Below, one piece after another: positions 6,737 through 14,211 of a stretch of 38,454 nucleotides of DNA; within the stretch, counting starts at the first letter, position 1; each line of letters starts with the position of its first letter. The notes beneath the pieces are model-generated. The model searched no databases, was not told the origin of the DNA, and saw only the letters and a program-made list of their open reading frames with translations. The stretch comes from Variovorax sp. KK3. GTDB taxonomy: Bacteria; Pseudomonadota; Gammaproteobacteria; Burkholderiales; Burkholderiaceae_C. The position numbers and the translations under genes are program-made. The stretch covers positions 1 to 38,454 of the forward strand of contig NZ_LYVO01000073.1 in the NCBI RefSeq assembly GCF_001984055.1, read 5' to 3'.

Positions 6737-7333
6737 TCAGGAAGCGAGCGCACCTTTGGCCTCGGCAGCGGTGCCTTCGTCGCGCAGCAGCGACTGCAGG
6801 CATTTCTTGATCTTCTGCCGGGCGTGGAAGAGCCGCGTCTTCACCGTGCCTTCAGGGCAGTTCTGCACCTCGGCCACCTCGGCCAGGCCCATGCCCTCGT
6901 AGAAGACCAGGTGCAGGCATTCGCGGTGCTCGTCGGAGAGCTTGCCCATGCAGTGCTGCACGCCCTCGCGCCGCTGCTTGCCCGCCAGCTCGGCGAAGCC
7001 GTCGGGTGTGTCGGCGGCGGTGGTCTCGGCGATGTCGTCGAGGTCGCCATGCACTTCGTCGGGCCGGCGGCTGCGGTACACCATCAGCGCCTTGCGGCGC
7101 GCGATGCCGATGAGCCAGGTGGCGAACTGCGAGTCGCCCCGAAAGCGGTCGGGGTGGCGCCACACCTCGTAGAGCGTGTCGGCCAGCACTTCCTCGGCCC
7201 GGGCGTGGTCGTTGAGCATGTTCAGCACATAGGCGTAGACCTTGCGGCTGAAGGCCTTGTACAGCTGGCGGAACGCCGCCTGGTCTTCGCGGCCGATGCG
7301 TACGAGCAGTTGTTTGACCTCGTCGTTGTCCAT
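6737..7333 (-). CDS. ECF-family RNA polymerase sigma factor
   Basis: 198 residues from the ATG at 7333. Region 2 lies at about residues 20–90 (AFRQLYKAFSRKVYAYVLNML, DTLYEVWRHPDRFRGDSQFATWLIGIARRKA). Region 4 lies at about 118–180, with the helix-turn-helix GMGLAEVAEVQNCPEGTVKTRLFHARQKI. There is no region 1.1 or 3, as expected for an ECF factor. A longer frame starting at 7441 is possible. I prefer 7333 because a GTATATTG stretch just upstream looks more like a promoter than coding sequence. It is followed by its predicted anti-sigma factor and the caspase-like gene. It is the obvious candidate to read the four TGAACC-N15-GCAACCC promoters in the window. Two cysteines near region 4 (HCMGKL, IKKCLQ) are noted without assigned meaning. 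Confidence 0.9.
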   Translation of the reverse strand: MDNDEVKQLLVRIGREDQAAFRQLYKAFSRKVYAYVLNMLNDHARAEEVLADTLYEVWRHPDRFRGDSQFATWLIGIARRKALMVYRSRRPDEVHGDLDDIAETTAADTPDGFAELAGKQRREGVQHCMGKLSDEHRECLHLVFYEGMGLAEVAEVQNCPEGTVKTRLFHARQKIKKCLQSLLRDEGTAAEAKGALAS

Positions 7334-7442
7334 GCGGGCGTGGGCCTTGGCGGGTGGCGGTGACGCAATATACGCCGGAGTCACCAGATGGAGCCTGTGC
7401 CTTTCGGGGTATGGCGCAGCGCTATGCCGTTCATCCTGCACA

Positions 7443-7484
7443 CGACGAAAGGCCCTCCGTCAACTTGCGTTCGTCCGGAGGGCC
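7443..7484 (-). terminator. Rho-independent terminator, minus strand
   Basis: On the minus strand, GGCCCTCCG and CGGAGGGCC form a 9-bp stem around a loop of about 17 bases, followed by TTTCGTCG. It lies about 145 bases beyond the stop of the LysR gene and would insulate the sigma gene from it. The 7334–7629 interval otherwise holds no gene I can support. Confidence 0.6.
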
Positions 7485-7629
7485 CCCGCAGTCCCGGATT
7501 GCCACGATGGGTGTTGCCGGGACTGTGATTTGATTGTTGGCCAAGGCGCCATAGTTCGAGTGGGAGATGTCCTGCTCGACCTTCTGTCCGGTGCGCCACG
7601 CTGATGCGGCGTCGCACGGCAGTCCTCCG

Positions 7630-8628
7630 TCAATCCACTCGACGCTGGCTCGGAGCGTGGGCGGAACCCTGCGCCAGGCTCTGCTGCGATGCCTCCTGCA
7701 CCAGCTGCGCCGCCCAGCGTTGCGCGCTCGACGATCGCGACGGGTGCAGGTGCAGCAGGCTGATGCGCACCGGCTCGATGCGAAACGGCGGGTCGTGCAG
7801 CACGATAGCGGGGCCGGCGTCGGCGAACACGCCGCGCGCGAAGGTGCCGAGCAACTGCGAGCTGGCCACCACCGGGGGCACTTGCGAGTAGGCAGGCACG
7901 ATGCATCGAACGTTGCGGACATGCCCATTGGCGCGCAGCGTCGCGTCCACTAGCCCGATGCCGCCGCGTTGCCGCGCCACGGCGATATGGCCGCTGGCAA
8001 GATAGGTGTCGAGGTCCAGCGGCGCCGTGCGCCTGCCTGGGTCCGGGCTTTCCGCACGCGCGGAGGCGACGACGATCTCGTCGGAAAACAGCGCTTCGCA
8101 CAGCACTTCCGACCGGGTGACCAGCGGATCGCCCACGATGGCCAGATCGAGTTCGCCGCCCAGCAACAGGCCCTCGGCATTGAAGCGATCGACGATGTGC
8201 ACGATCAGCCGCACACCGGCACCTGCCTGAGCGATCCTTTGCCAGATCGAAGGCGACAGCAGTTTCTGCGCATGGTCGGTCATGCCGATGCGCAGATCGA
8301 AGCCGTCCCTCGCCGGATCGAAGGTGCGACGCCGTTCGTGAAGCCCGTGGATCAGGCTGACGGCTTCCTTGATGGCCGGGTAGACCTGCTGCGCTTCCGC
8401 GGTCGGCCACATTTCGCCGGCACGCGCGACGAACAGCTCGTCGCCCATGATTTCGCGAAGGCGCGACAGCGAATGGGACAGCGCCGACTGCGTGCGGCCG
8501 AGGCGCCTTGCCGCGGTGGTGACGCGCCGCTCCTCGTAGATGGCGAGAAAGGTCAGCAGATGCTGGATCTCGACACCGAAGGGCCGGCCCGCGTCCCTTT
8601 GATGCGACGGCGGCTCAGCCGCGTTCAT
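7630..8628 (-). CDS. LysR-family transcriptional regulator
   Basis: 332 residues. The winged helix-turn-helix occupies about residues 15–75 (HLLTFLAIYEERRVTTAARRLGRTQSALSHSLSRLREIMGDELF), the standard LysR signature. The periplasmic-binding-protein-like effector domain covers the remainder, from about LRIGMTDHAQKLLSPSIWQRI. Two ATGs (8637 and 8628) are possible; neither has a strong ribosome site, and the choice changes only three residues. It is transcribed divergently from the 2-oxoglutarate oxygenase gene across about 115 bases. This is the classic layout for a LysR protein controlling the adjacent pathway genes and itself. The inducer is unknown. By context it may be a small organic acid related to the neighbouring Bug receptor and oxygenase. 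Confidence 0.88.
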   Translation of the reverse strand: MNAAEPPSHQRDAGRPFGVEIQHLLTFLAIYEERRVTTAARRLGRTQSALSHSLSRLREIMGDELFVARAGEMWPTAEAQQVYPAIKEAVSLIHGLHERRRTFDPARDGFDLRIGMTDHAQKLLSPSIWQRIAQAGAGVRLIVHIVDRFNAEGLLLGGELDLAIVGDPLVTRSEVLCEALFSDEIVVASARAESPDPGRRTAPLDLDTYLASGHIAVARQRGGIGLVDATLRANGHVRNVRCIVPAYSQVPPVVASSQLLGTFARGVFADAGPAIVLHDPPFRIEPVRISLLHLHPSRSSSAQRWAAQLVQEASQQSLAQGSAHAPSQRRVD

Positions 8629-8743
8629 GCTGCACATGAAAACTACTCATGGCCGGATGGCGCGCCGACACGCGTGTGATCGGGCCGGCACCAGTAGGAT
8701 TTGAAGACGGGGCCTCGTGGCTTTGATGGACAAGGAATGCGAC

Positions 8744-9778
8744 ATGCAGCCTGTGCAAGCACCTTTGGGGCCGGAAAGCGACGAACGGGAACGGTACCTA
8801 ATGGATCATCCGGATTCCGAGGAGGAGATCCCCATCATCGACATCGCAGAATATCTGCGCGGCGACCCCCAGGCAACCGAGGCAATCGAAGCTACAGCGA
8901 CGCAGCTGCGCGAGGCCTCCGAACAGGTCGGCTTCTTCTACCTCACCGGGCACGGCATTTCGCCAACCTTGCTGGCGCGAATGTTCGACGCGGCACGCCA
9001 GTTTCACGGCCTGCCGATCGAGAAGAAGAGCGCACTCGCGCTGAACGAACACAACGCAGGGTACCTCGGCATGAGCGAGACGCTGAGCAAGGTGTCCGCC
9101 ATCGTGGCGCACAAGCCGAATCGAAACGCCGCGTTCCTGATCAACCGCGAGCGCGATGCCGACGACCCTGACGTGATTGCAGGGACACGCTTCCACGGCC
9201 TCAACCAATGGCCGAATGAGCACGACGCGCCGGGATTTCGCGCCGCGCTGCTCGCGTACTTCGGCGCCATCGAGGCGCTCGGCAAACGACTGATGCCGCT
9301 CTGGGCGCGGGCGCTCGGCGTCGGCGCCGGCCACTTCGGCCAGGCCTTCGAGCGGCCGCACATCATCATGCGCGTGTCGCACTATCCGCCGCACCTCGAC
9401 CGCGAGGAAGGGCAGTACGGCCTGGCGCCGCATACCGACAACAGCCTCATGACGCTGCTGGCGCAGTCCAACGTGCCGGGGCTGGCGGTGCGCATGCCGT
9501 CCGGCCACTGGCGTCTTGCGCCATCCGTCGAAGGCGCGCTGATCGTGAACACGGGCAACCTGATGGTCCGCTGGACCAACGATCGGTTCCTGTCCACGAA
9601 ACACCGCGTGATCAACGCCTGTGCGACCGATCGCTATGCCTTCCCCGTGTTCTTCGGCCCGAACGCGAAGACGCTGATAGAGACCCTGCCCACGTGCCTG
9701 GCCGCGGACGGCGCCACCCGTTACCCGCCTGTGCATTACCAGGAGCTGATGGAATGGTATTTCCAGCGCAGCGGCTGA
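8744..9778 (+). CDS. Isopenicillin N synthase-like 2-oxoglutarate/Fe(II)-dependent oxygenase
   Basis: 344 residues from the ATG at 8744, preceded by AAGGA seven bases upstream; ATGs at 8717 and 8801 are alternatives. The N-terminal DIOX_N-like part opens with IPIIDIAEYL and contains the hallmark VGFFYLTGHGI. The double-stranded beta-helix core carries the iron ligands in APHTDNSLMTLL (His230, Asp232) and STKHRVIN (His287). Arg297 in DRYAFPVFF is the likely 2-oxoglutarate-binding arginine. All ligands are intact, so the enzyme should be active. Family members hydroxylate or desaturate small molecules; plant-like IPNS homologues in bacteria include ethylene-forming and catabolic enzymes. The substrate is not evident. 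The gene is divergent from a LysR regulator and 41 bases upstream of a Bug receptor, suggesting co-regulation in uptake and oxidation of one compound (inference). Confidence 0.87.
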   Translation: MQPVQAPLGPESDERERYLMDHPDSEEEIPIIDIAEYLRGDPQATEAIEATATQLREASEQVGFFYLTGHGISPTLLARMFDAARQFHGLPIEKKSALALNEHNAGYLGMSETLSKVSAIVAHKPNRNAAFLINRERDADDPDVIAGTRFHGLNQWPNEHDAPGFRAALLAYFGAIEALGKRLMPLWARALGVGAGHFGQAFERPHIIMRVSHYPPHLDREEGQYGLAPHTDNSLMTLLAQSNVPGLAVRMPSGHWRLAPSVEGALIVNTGNLMVRWTNDRFLSTKHRVINACATDRYAFPVFFGPNAKTLIETLPTCLAADGATRYPPVHYQELMEWYFQRSG

Positions 9779-9819
9779 ATGGTGCGGCTGAACGTTCAAA
9801 ACCATCGAGGAAATCGCTC

Positions 9820-10806
9820 ATGCCCTCTCGTCGCCACTCGCTTGTCCGCTTCGTGATTGCGCTGCTGCTGGGCCTGTGCGGCCTGCAGGCGTCCGCTGCG
9901 TGGCCGGACCGGCCCGTCTCGCTGATCGTGCCGTGGCCCGCGGGCGGATCGACCGACGTCATGGCGCGCATGCTTTCGCCGTTGTTGTCCGAACAGTTGG
10001 GGCAGCCGGTCATCGTCGTCAACCGGGCAGGCGCGACCGGCAACATGGGCGCCGAGTTCGTGCTCCAGCAGCCCGCCGACGGCTACAACATCTTCTTCGG
10101 CGCCGCCTCGCACCTGATCAACTCGGCGCTGTACGCGCACAACGGCCGCGCCCTGCGGTACGACATCGTCACCCAGTTCGACTGGTGCGCCGCGATCACC
10201 GATTCGCGCATGGTGGTCGTGGTCAATCCCAAGGTGCCTGCGAACAACCTGCGCGAGCTGGTCGAACTGACACGGCGCAGCGCGCCGCCGCTGAGCTATT
10301 CGAGCGCCGGCGCCGGCTCGATCCAGCATCTCAGCGGCGAGCTGTTTCTGCGCACCGCGGACCTGACGATGTTGCACGTGCCCTACAAGGGCATCGCGCC
10401 ATCCATCAATGACCTGGTCGCCGGCACCGTCGACGTGAGTTTCGAAAGCCTCTATCCGCTGCTGCCCTTCATCAAGACCGGCAAGCTGCGCGCGCTGGCC
10501 ACGCTGACCGCCGACCCCGTGCCGGGCCTCGACGGCGTTCCGACCGCGATATCCCAGGGATATCCGGGCCTGGTGGTGGCGGGACCGCAGTTCGTCGGCG
10601 TGCCCAAGGGAACGCCATTGGACATTTCGAGCCGCATCACCCGCGCATTCGAAACCGTATTCGCGAATCCCGAGGTGGTCCGCAGGCTCGAGGAAGCGGG
10701 CCTGGTCGTGAGCTTCATGCGGCGCGAAGAAGCGACCCGGATGATCCGAAGCGAGCGGGACAAGTGGGCCAAGCTGATCGAGAAGGCCGACATCAAGGTC
10801 GACTGA
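9820..10806 (+). CDS. Bug-family (TctC-like) periplasmic substrate-binding protein
   Basis: 328 residues from the ATG at 9820, with GAGGAAA eight bases upstream. The signal peptide ends near LQASAAWPDRP. The mature protein opens with the family signature PVSLIVPWPAGGSTDVMAR, followed by VVNRAGATGNMGAEFV, VPYKGIAPSINDLVAGTVDVSFES, and GKLRALAT. These define the Bug/TctC receptors that bind carboxylates and related solutes. No TctA/TctB membrane partners are nearby, so it is an orphan receptor, as most are in Burkholderiales. It probably forms a transcription unit with the upstream oxygenase under the divergent LysR regulator, so its ligand may be that enzyme's substrate or precursor. That link is inference. 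Confidence 0.92.
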   Translation: MPSRRHSLVRFVIALLLGLCGLQASAAWPDRPVSLIVPWPAGGSTDVMARMLSPLLSEQLGQPVIVVNRAGATGNMGAEFVLQQPADGYNIFFGAASHLINSALYAHNGRALRYDIVTQFDWCAAITDSRMVVVVNPKVPANNLRELVELTRRSAPPLSYSSAGAGSIQHLSGELFLRTADLTMLHVPYKGIAPSINDLVAGTVDVSFESLYPLLPFIKTGKLRALATLTADPVPGLDGVPTAISQGYPGLVVAGPQFVGVPKGTPLDISSRITRAFETVFANPEVVRRLEEAGLVVSFMRREEATRMIRSERDKWAKLIEKADIKVD

Positions 10807-11424
10807 AGTCCGCTGTACTTCGGAGGAGCCTGTGCGGCTCGAGCACGCGGCTGCGGGCGGTGTAAATGCCTGTCTCGGCTCGGAATTTTGCCCTGACCGG
10901 AGAGAGTCGATCTGCGGAGCCAGCATTTCTGGGATAACGCAGCACAAGCCGTCCTCTGTGGCGTCATGCTTCGTCCCCAGGTGGGACTTCCACCACTCGC
11001 AGGCTACCTCCTACCCTTGAGCGTGCTGCTTACATTGTCGGTCGGCAGGCTTAGCCACAGGTCCAGATGGTCGCAGACCACAGTGCCCAGGTTGGTTGAT
11101 GCGGTTTGACTACTCGGGAAGGTAAACGGCCCAAGATGGCTTGATAGGTCCGTCCAGGGCGGCGTGTCCTTCAGCTTCGTGGCTCGGTTGCGCGCGGCGT
11201 GGAATCGCACAATGGCGGCACGCACTTCTTTGCGCCGTCGCTCCGATCCGCGGGCTGCCGCTCGAATCCCGGCTCGCATGAGTTTCGGCTCCGCTGCGCG
11301 CACTGTGCCCCTGGGCGGCTGGCTGACTGAGCGGGGCGCAATCTCGGCGGTTCGGGCGTCAGATAAAAGCCGTGACAGACTCATGCTTACCCCATACTGT
11401 CCGACTGTCGAAAGGGGAGTTACC
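10807..11424. other. 618-bp stretch without a confident gene at the start of the accessory region
   Basis: No protein family is recognisable here on either strand. One minus-strand frame (ATG at 11384, stop at 11004, about 126 residues) has a weak GGGG ribosome site. It encodes an Arg/Ala-rich basic peptide followed by a less biased end (VVCDHLDLWLSLPTDN). It could be a small gene or a decayed one. The opposite strand is open over much of the same interval, so the frame alone is weak evidence. No insertion-sequence ends or long inverted repeats were seen. Confidence 0.3.
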
Positions 11425-11985
11425 ATGGCTGACCACTGGGTGGAGGTTGCTTCTGCTGTCGGTACCGTTGCCGCGGTAGTGGTGGCACTGTGGCTGTCGC
11501 GGACTCAGCAGGCGCGAGTTGATGCTGACGCATTGTCGAAAGCACGACTCCATGCTTCGCGCATTTCGGCAAGGCTTGGCGCGGTTGCAGGCGGATTGCG
11601 CAGTTTGTTGGACGACGCAACCAGTCGAGCGCAAGAGTTGCCTGACAGTTCGACACGTGTGAGAGGTTTGATTCTGATGCTGATCCGGGTGTATCCCAAA
11701 ATGCAGCTTTTCGAACCCGACGTCGAGACACTCGCGGCGCTCGTCCCTCTGCCCAACCAGTGTGCTCACAGGATCGCCCGCGCTTACGACCTGCTCCATG
11801 AATTGAGAGCAGATGTGATTGGTGTAGAAGCGACAGAAGTCACCAGTGCCTCGGAGCTCGCGCAGTTAAAAATTTTGAACGTTTGGACGGGCAAGCTGGC
11901 TATGGCGGTCACTCTTCTGGAAGCCGCTGTGAAGCAATGCGAAGATGCTACCGAGCTTGGCGCTCCAGTTCCCGGGTATGAATAG
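11425..11985 (+). CDS. Hypothetical protein with N-terminal membrane anchor
   Basis: 186 residues from the ATG at 11425, selected for AAAGGGGAG upstream; the frame is open further upstream but with atypical composition. Residues about 5–24 (WVEVASAVGTVAAVVVALWL) form one transmembrane segment near the N-terminus, followed by SRTQQARVDADA. The remainder is mostly helical and cytoplasmic in appearance, with no motif I recognise. The N-terminal layout resembles small single-span proteins common in accessory islands. Base composition is visibly less GC-rich than the flanking genes, and codon use is more mixed, consistent with horizontal acquisition. Neighbours give no functional clue: the next gene, on the opposite strand, is a ClpP-like protease. 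Confidence 0.65.
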   Translation: MADHWVEVASAVGTVAAVVVALWLSRTQQARVDADALSKARLHASRISARLGAVAGGLRSLLDDATSRAQELPDSSTRVRGLILMLIRVYPKMQLFEPDVETLAALVPLPNQCAHRIARAYDLLHELRADVIGVEATEVTSASELAQLKILNVWTGKLAMAVTLLEAAVKQCEDATELGAPVPGYE

Positions 11986-12089
11986 GGTGCCGCCCTTGAC
12001 GCAGACGCATGGCGCGCGGTGCTTGGCGGTTGCTCGCTTCGGACGGGCGGGGCGGGGCGAGCAGGGGCCGCGGCAGACGGGTCGAAGCG

Positions 12090-12809
12090 CTATTGGTCGA
12101 TTAGAGGGATAGTCGAGTTGCGCGCAGCGGAAGGGCTTGAGTAGTTCATCTGCATGTTCGTCGTGTGAGCCAACTGCTCAAGCCCGAGAGTTGCTTGGAA
12201 CACTTGCCCTGACTCGTATATGGAGTACAGATGGCCGCCGGCAAACAGTGCTTTCTTGACTTCGGTCACAAGCCCGTATTCCTTTGCCTGCTGAGGATTA
12301 AGTGTGGTCCGGTCTAGCATGTCTTTCTCCACATCATGCAAGCTCTTGGTCGAGGTGTCGGCGATCACCCGCGCGATATTCTGAGCATCGATCTTCACGC
12401 TCTTAAGGTGCTCCTCGAGACCCTTTTCGTCAAGAGTCATCGGGCCCGTTGTGTTGAACGACACGCCATGGATAAGGAATCGGGCATGTGGAACACAGAT
12501 CCGCTCCTGACCTGAACAAAAAATCACAACCCCGATTGAATCGACCGAACCAAAGTTGTAGGTCGTCACCGGTATTCCCAGTCCCCGCAGGTAATTGTGA
12601 GCAGAGAGGCCGTGGAACACCGAGCCACCAGGCGATGAGAGCATCAGGTGCAGGTGCTTTGCACCAGCATTTAGCGCTTGATCGATCGACTGAAACAGCG
12701 GTGTCACTGTCTGAGGGATCACGGGCGCCATGAAGCGAATCCACGCCTGCTGCTCTCTGGGCACGGCGGCTGCCGCCGATGCGGCCTTTGCCTTCTTTGC
12801 TGTTGCCAT
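12090..12809 (-). CDS. ClpP-like (S14/SppA-like) serine protease domain protein
   Basis: 239 residues from the ATG at 12809, with GGAGAAC just upstream; a GTG at 12842 is an alternative. After an Ala/Lys-rich leader the ClpP-type crotonase fold starts at about residue 22. Visible motifs are MLSSPGGSVFHGLSAHNYL (oxyanion region), FGSVDSIGVVIFCSG (nucleophile Ser91), CVPHARFLIHGVSF (His114), and LDRTTLNPQQAKEYGLV, which supplies a likely Asp and the family's EYGL ending. The triad appears intact. It differs from the housekeeping ClpP (VIFLxGxVxD opening and MHQP at the His) and no Clp ATPase is adjacent. A specialised or phage-type Clp-like peptidase is therefore more likely than the cellular ClpP. 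The Thr/Ser/Asn-rich tail after residue 205 (NMQMNYSSPSAARNST) is atypical. It lies in a low-GC accessory stretch with unknown genes and a phage remnant. Confidence 0.8.
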   Translation of the reverse strand: MATAKKAKAASAAAAVPREQQAWIRFMAPVIPQTVTPLFQSIDQALNAGAKHLHLMLSSPGGSVFHGLSAHNYLRGLGIPVTTYNFGSVDSIGVVIFCSGQERICVPHARFLIHGVSFNTTGPMTLDEKGLEEHLKSVKIDAQNIARVIADTSTKSLHDVEKDMLDRTTLNPQQAKEYGLVTEVKKALFAGGHLYSIYESGQVFQATLGLEQLAHTTNMQMNYSSPSAARNSTIPLIDQ

Positions 12810-12986
12810 CAGTTCTCCATCCTCGGACCCGAGAGTATCCACGTTTCCAGTTGTTGCAATATGCTGGATGGCAGACCCAAATCATCCGAGGCGCGGATTT
12901 TGCCCGGTCCGGCGACCTGCGAGGGGGGTGCTGCGTGTGACGAATGCCACAGGCCGCTGTCGTGCTTTCCGGTCATGATCCGGCCC

Positions 12987-13301
12987 ATGATCCCCGAACT
13001 CCACATCAGCAAAGTGCAGAGCAACCTCTACGAGGCGCGCCTGCTGGACGGCAAGGAAGAGATCTTCCCGTCCGAGTTTTACGAGTCCATCACCGACGCG
13101 ATTCGCGGCGTGGCAGAGGACTTCCCGGCCGAGATCTCCGAGTTCCTCGAGGTCGGCTACGTCGACGTGTCGATCGGCACCCAGTGGGTCGGCAAGATGA
13201 AGGCCGAGCCAGCGGCGCTGGCTGAGCAGCTTGTCAACCTGGCGGCTGCAGTCTGGCAGTCGCAGGAGGAGCGCGGCGCGTGTGTGCGCCAGTCCGCATG
13301 A
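12987..13301 (+). CDS. Small hypothetical protein
   Basis: 104 residues from the ATG at 12987; an in-frame ATG at 12975 would add four residues. Neither has a clear Shine–Dalgarno sequence. The protein is acidic, with no signal or membrane segment. Its motifs (LHISKVQSNLYEARLLDGKEE, FPAEISEFLEVGYVDVSIGTQWVGKM) suggest a compact alpha/beta fold, but I do not recognise a family. It lies 46 bases upstream of the next gene on the same strand, so the two may be co-transcribed. It is divergent from the ClpP-like gene. Confidence 0.6.
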   Translation: MIPELHISKVQSNLYEARLLDGKEEIFPSEFYESITDAIRGVAEDFPAEISEFLEVGYVDVSIGTQWVGKMKAEPAALAEQLVNLAAAVWQSQEERGACVRQSA

Positions 13302-13347
13302 GCATCGGGAACGACCACGGGATCATCGGATAGTCTTCAAATTCAGC

Positions 13348-14187
13348 ATGGCAATCTACCCGCGGACTGTCTCGGCCTATGCGAAGCTTCACCGCGCGCG
13401 CAGGCACTACGAGGAACTAATCAAGGCCGTCGAAACTTACATGCGTTCAGAGCCGTACCAAGTGGGCTTTGAGCACCGCCAGGGGAAAGGGCCAACCTAT
13501 TTCGTTTCGGCCGTGCACTCAGTTCCTGCTGACATCCCGGTCATGATCGGGGACATCTTTCACAACCATCGAGGAAGCCTCGACCATCTTGCATATCAGT
13601 TGGTCTGGGTGGCTACTGGGAAGGAGCCGGTCGGGATGAAGCAGCTCTACTTTCCCGTCTGCGACAGCAAGGAGCAGTACCTCAAACGGCAGTCGTCCGG
13701 CGACCAGTTCTTCCACAGCATCTCCTCCAACATGAGGAAGGCGATCGACGACATTGCGCCTTACAAAGGTGGAAACGACGCGCTTTGGAAGCTGGGCATC
13801 CTCAACAATATCGACAAGCACAAGACGCTTGTTGCGTCAGCCGGTATGGGTGTTTCTATCAATCCAGGATGGGGAACCTTGCTCGGGCCGCCGCCAGATG
13901 ACCCCTCTATACCAGAGGACGTGCGCAAGTCGCTCCTCGACGCACGCAAGATGCTTGATGATGCAAACGTGTTCCTCAGATTAGCAGAGCCCATCTTTCC
14001 AATGAAGGCCGGCGACGCGTTTCTCCACGGGGTCGGGCAAAACGCGCCGGTGAAAATTCAGTCCTATTTCGCGCTCGGCGTGCCTGGCCTGATCCCACCA
14101 CGACCTATCGGCGAGGCGATCACTGAAATCGCCACAGCAGTTGAAGACGTTGCAACGAGGCTCGAGTCCTTTTTTGTCGAACCGTAA
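13348..14187 (+). CDS. Hypothetical protein with HEPN-like R-x4-H motif
   Basis: 279 residues from the ATG at 13348. It is soluble, with no signal peptide. Two well-defined motifs stand out. The first is GDIFHNHRGSLDHLAYQLV (residues about 68–86), which contains R75-x4-H80. The second is LGILNNIDKHKTLV (about 149–162). Bacterial proteins of unknown function with paired 'N-x-R-S-x-L-D-H-L' and 'N-x-K-H' motifs are familiar to me, but I cannot name a characterised member. R-x4-6-H is the catalytic signature of HEPN ribonucleases. Similarity here could be meaningful or coincidental, and I do not assign a function. GC content is lower than in the core genes around it. The gene ends 24 bases from the phage tape-measure remnant on the opposite strand. 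Confidence 0.72.
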   Translation: MAIYPRTVSAYAKLHRARRHYEELIKAVETYMRSEPYQVGFEHRQGKGPTYFVSAVHSVPADIPVMIGDIFHNHRGSLDHLAYQLVWVATGKEPVGMKQLYFPVCDSKEQYLKRQSSGDQFFHSISSNMRKAIDDIAPYKGGNDALWKLGILNNIDKHKTLVASAGMGVSINPGWGTLLGPPPDDPSIPEDVRKSLLDARKMLDDANVFLRLAEPIFPMKAGDAFLHGVGQNAPVKIQSYFALGVPGLIPPRPIGEAITEIATAVEDVATRLESFFVEP

Positions 14188-14211
14188 AAACGTTTGCTCG
14201 CGAATCCCAAT

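Noticed and set aside
7381..7617. Small minus-strand frame downstream of the LysR gene
   Set aside because: It runs through the Rho-independent terminator hairpin at 7443–7484 and has no family features.
11164..11424. N-terminal extension of the 186-residue hypothetical protein
   Set aside because: Arg/Ala-rich and unlike the rest; AAAGGGGAG marks the ATG at 11425 as the start.
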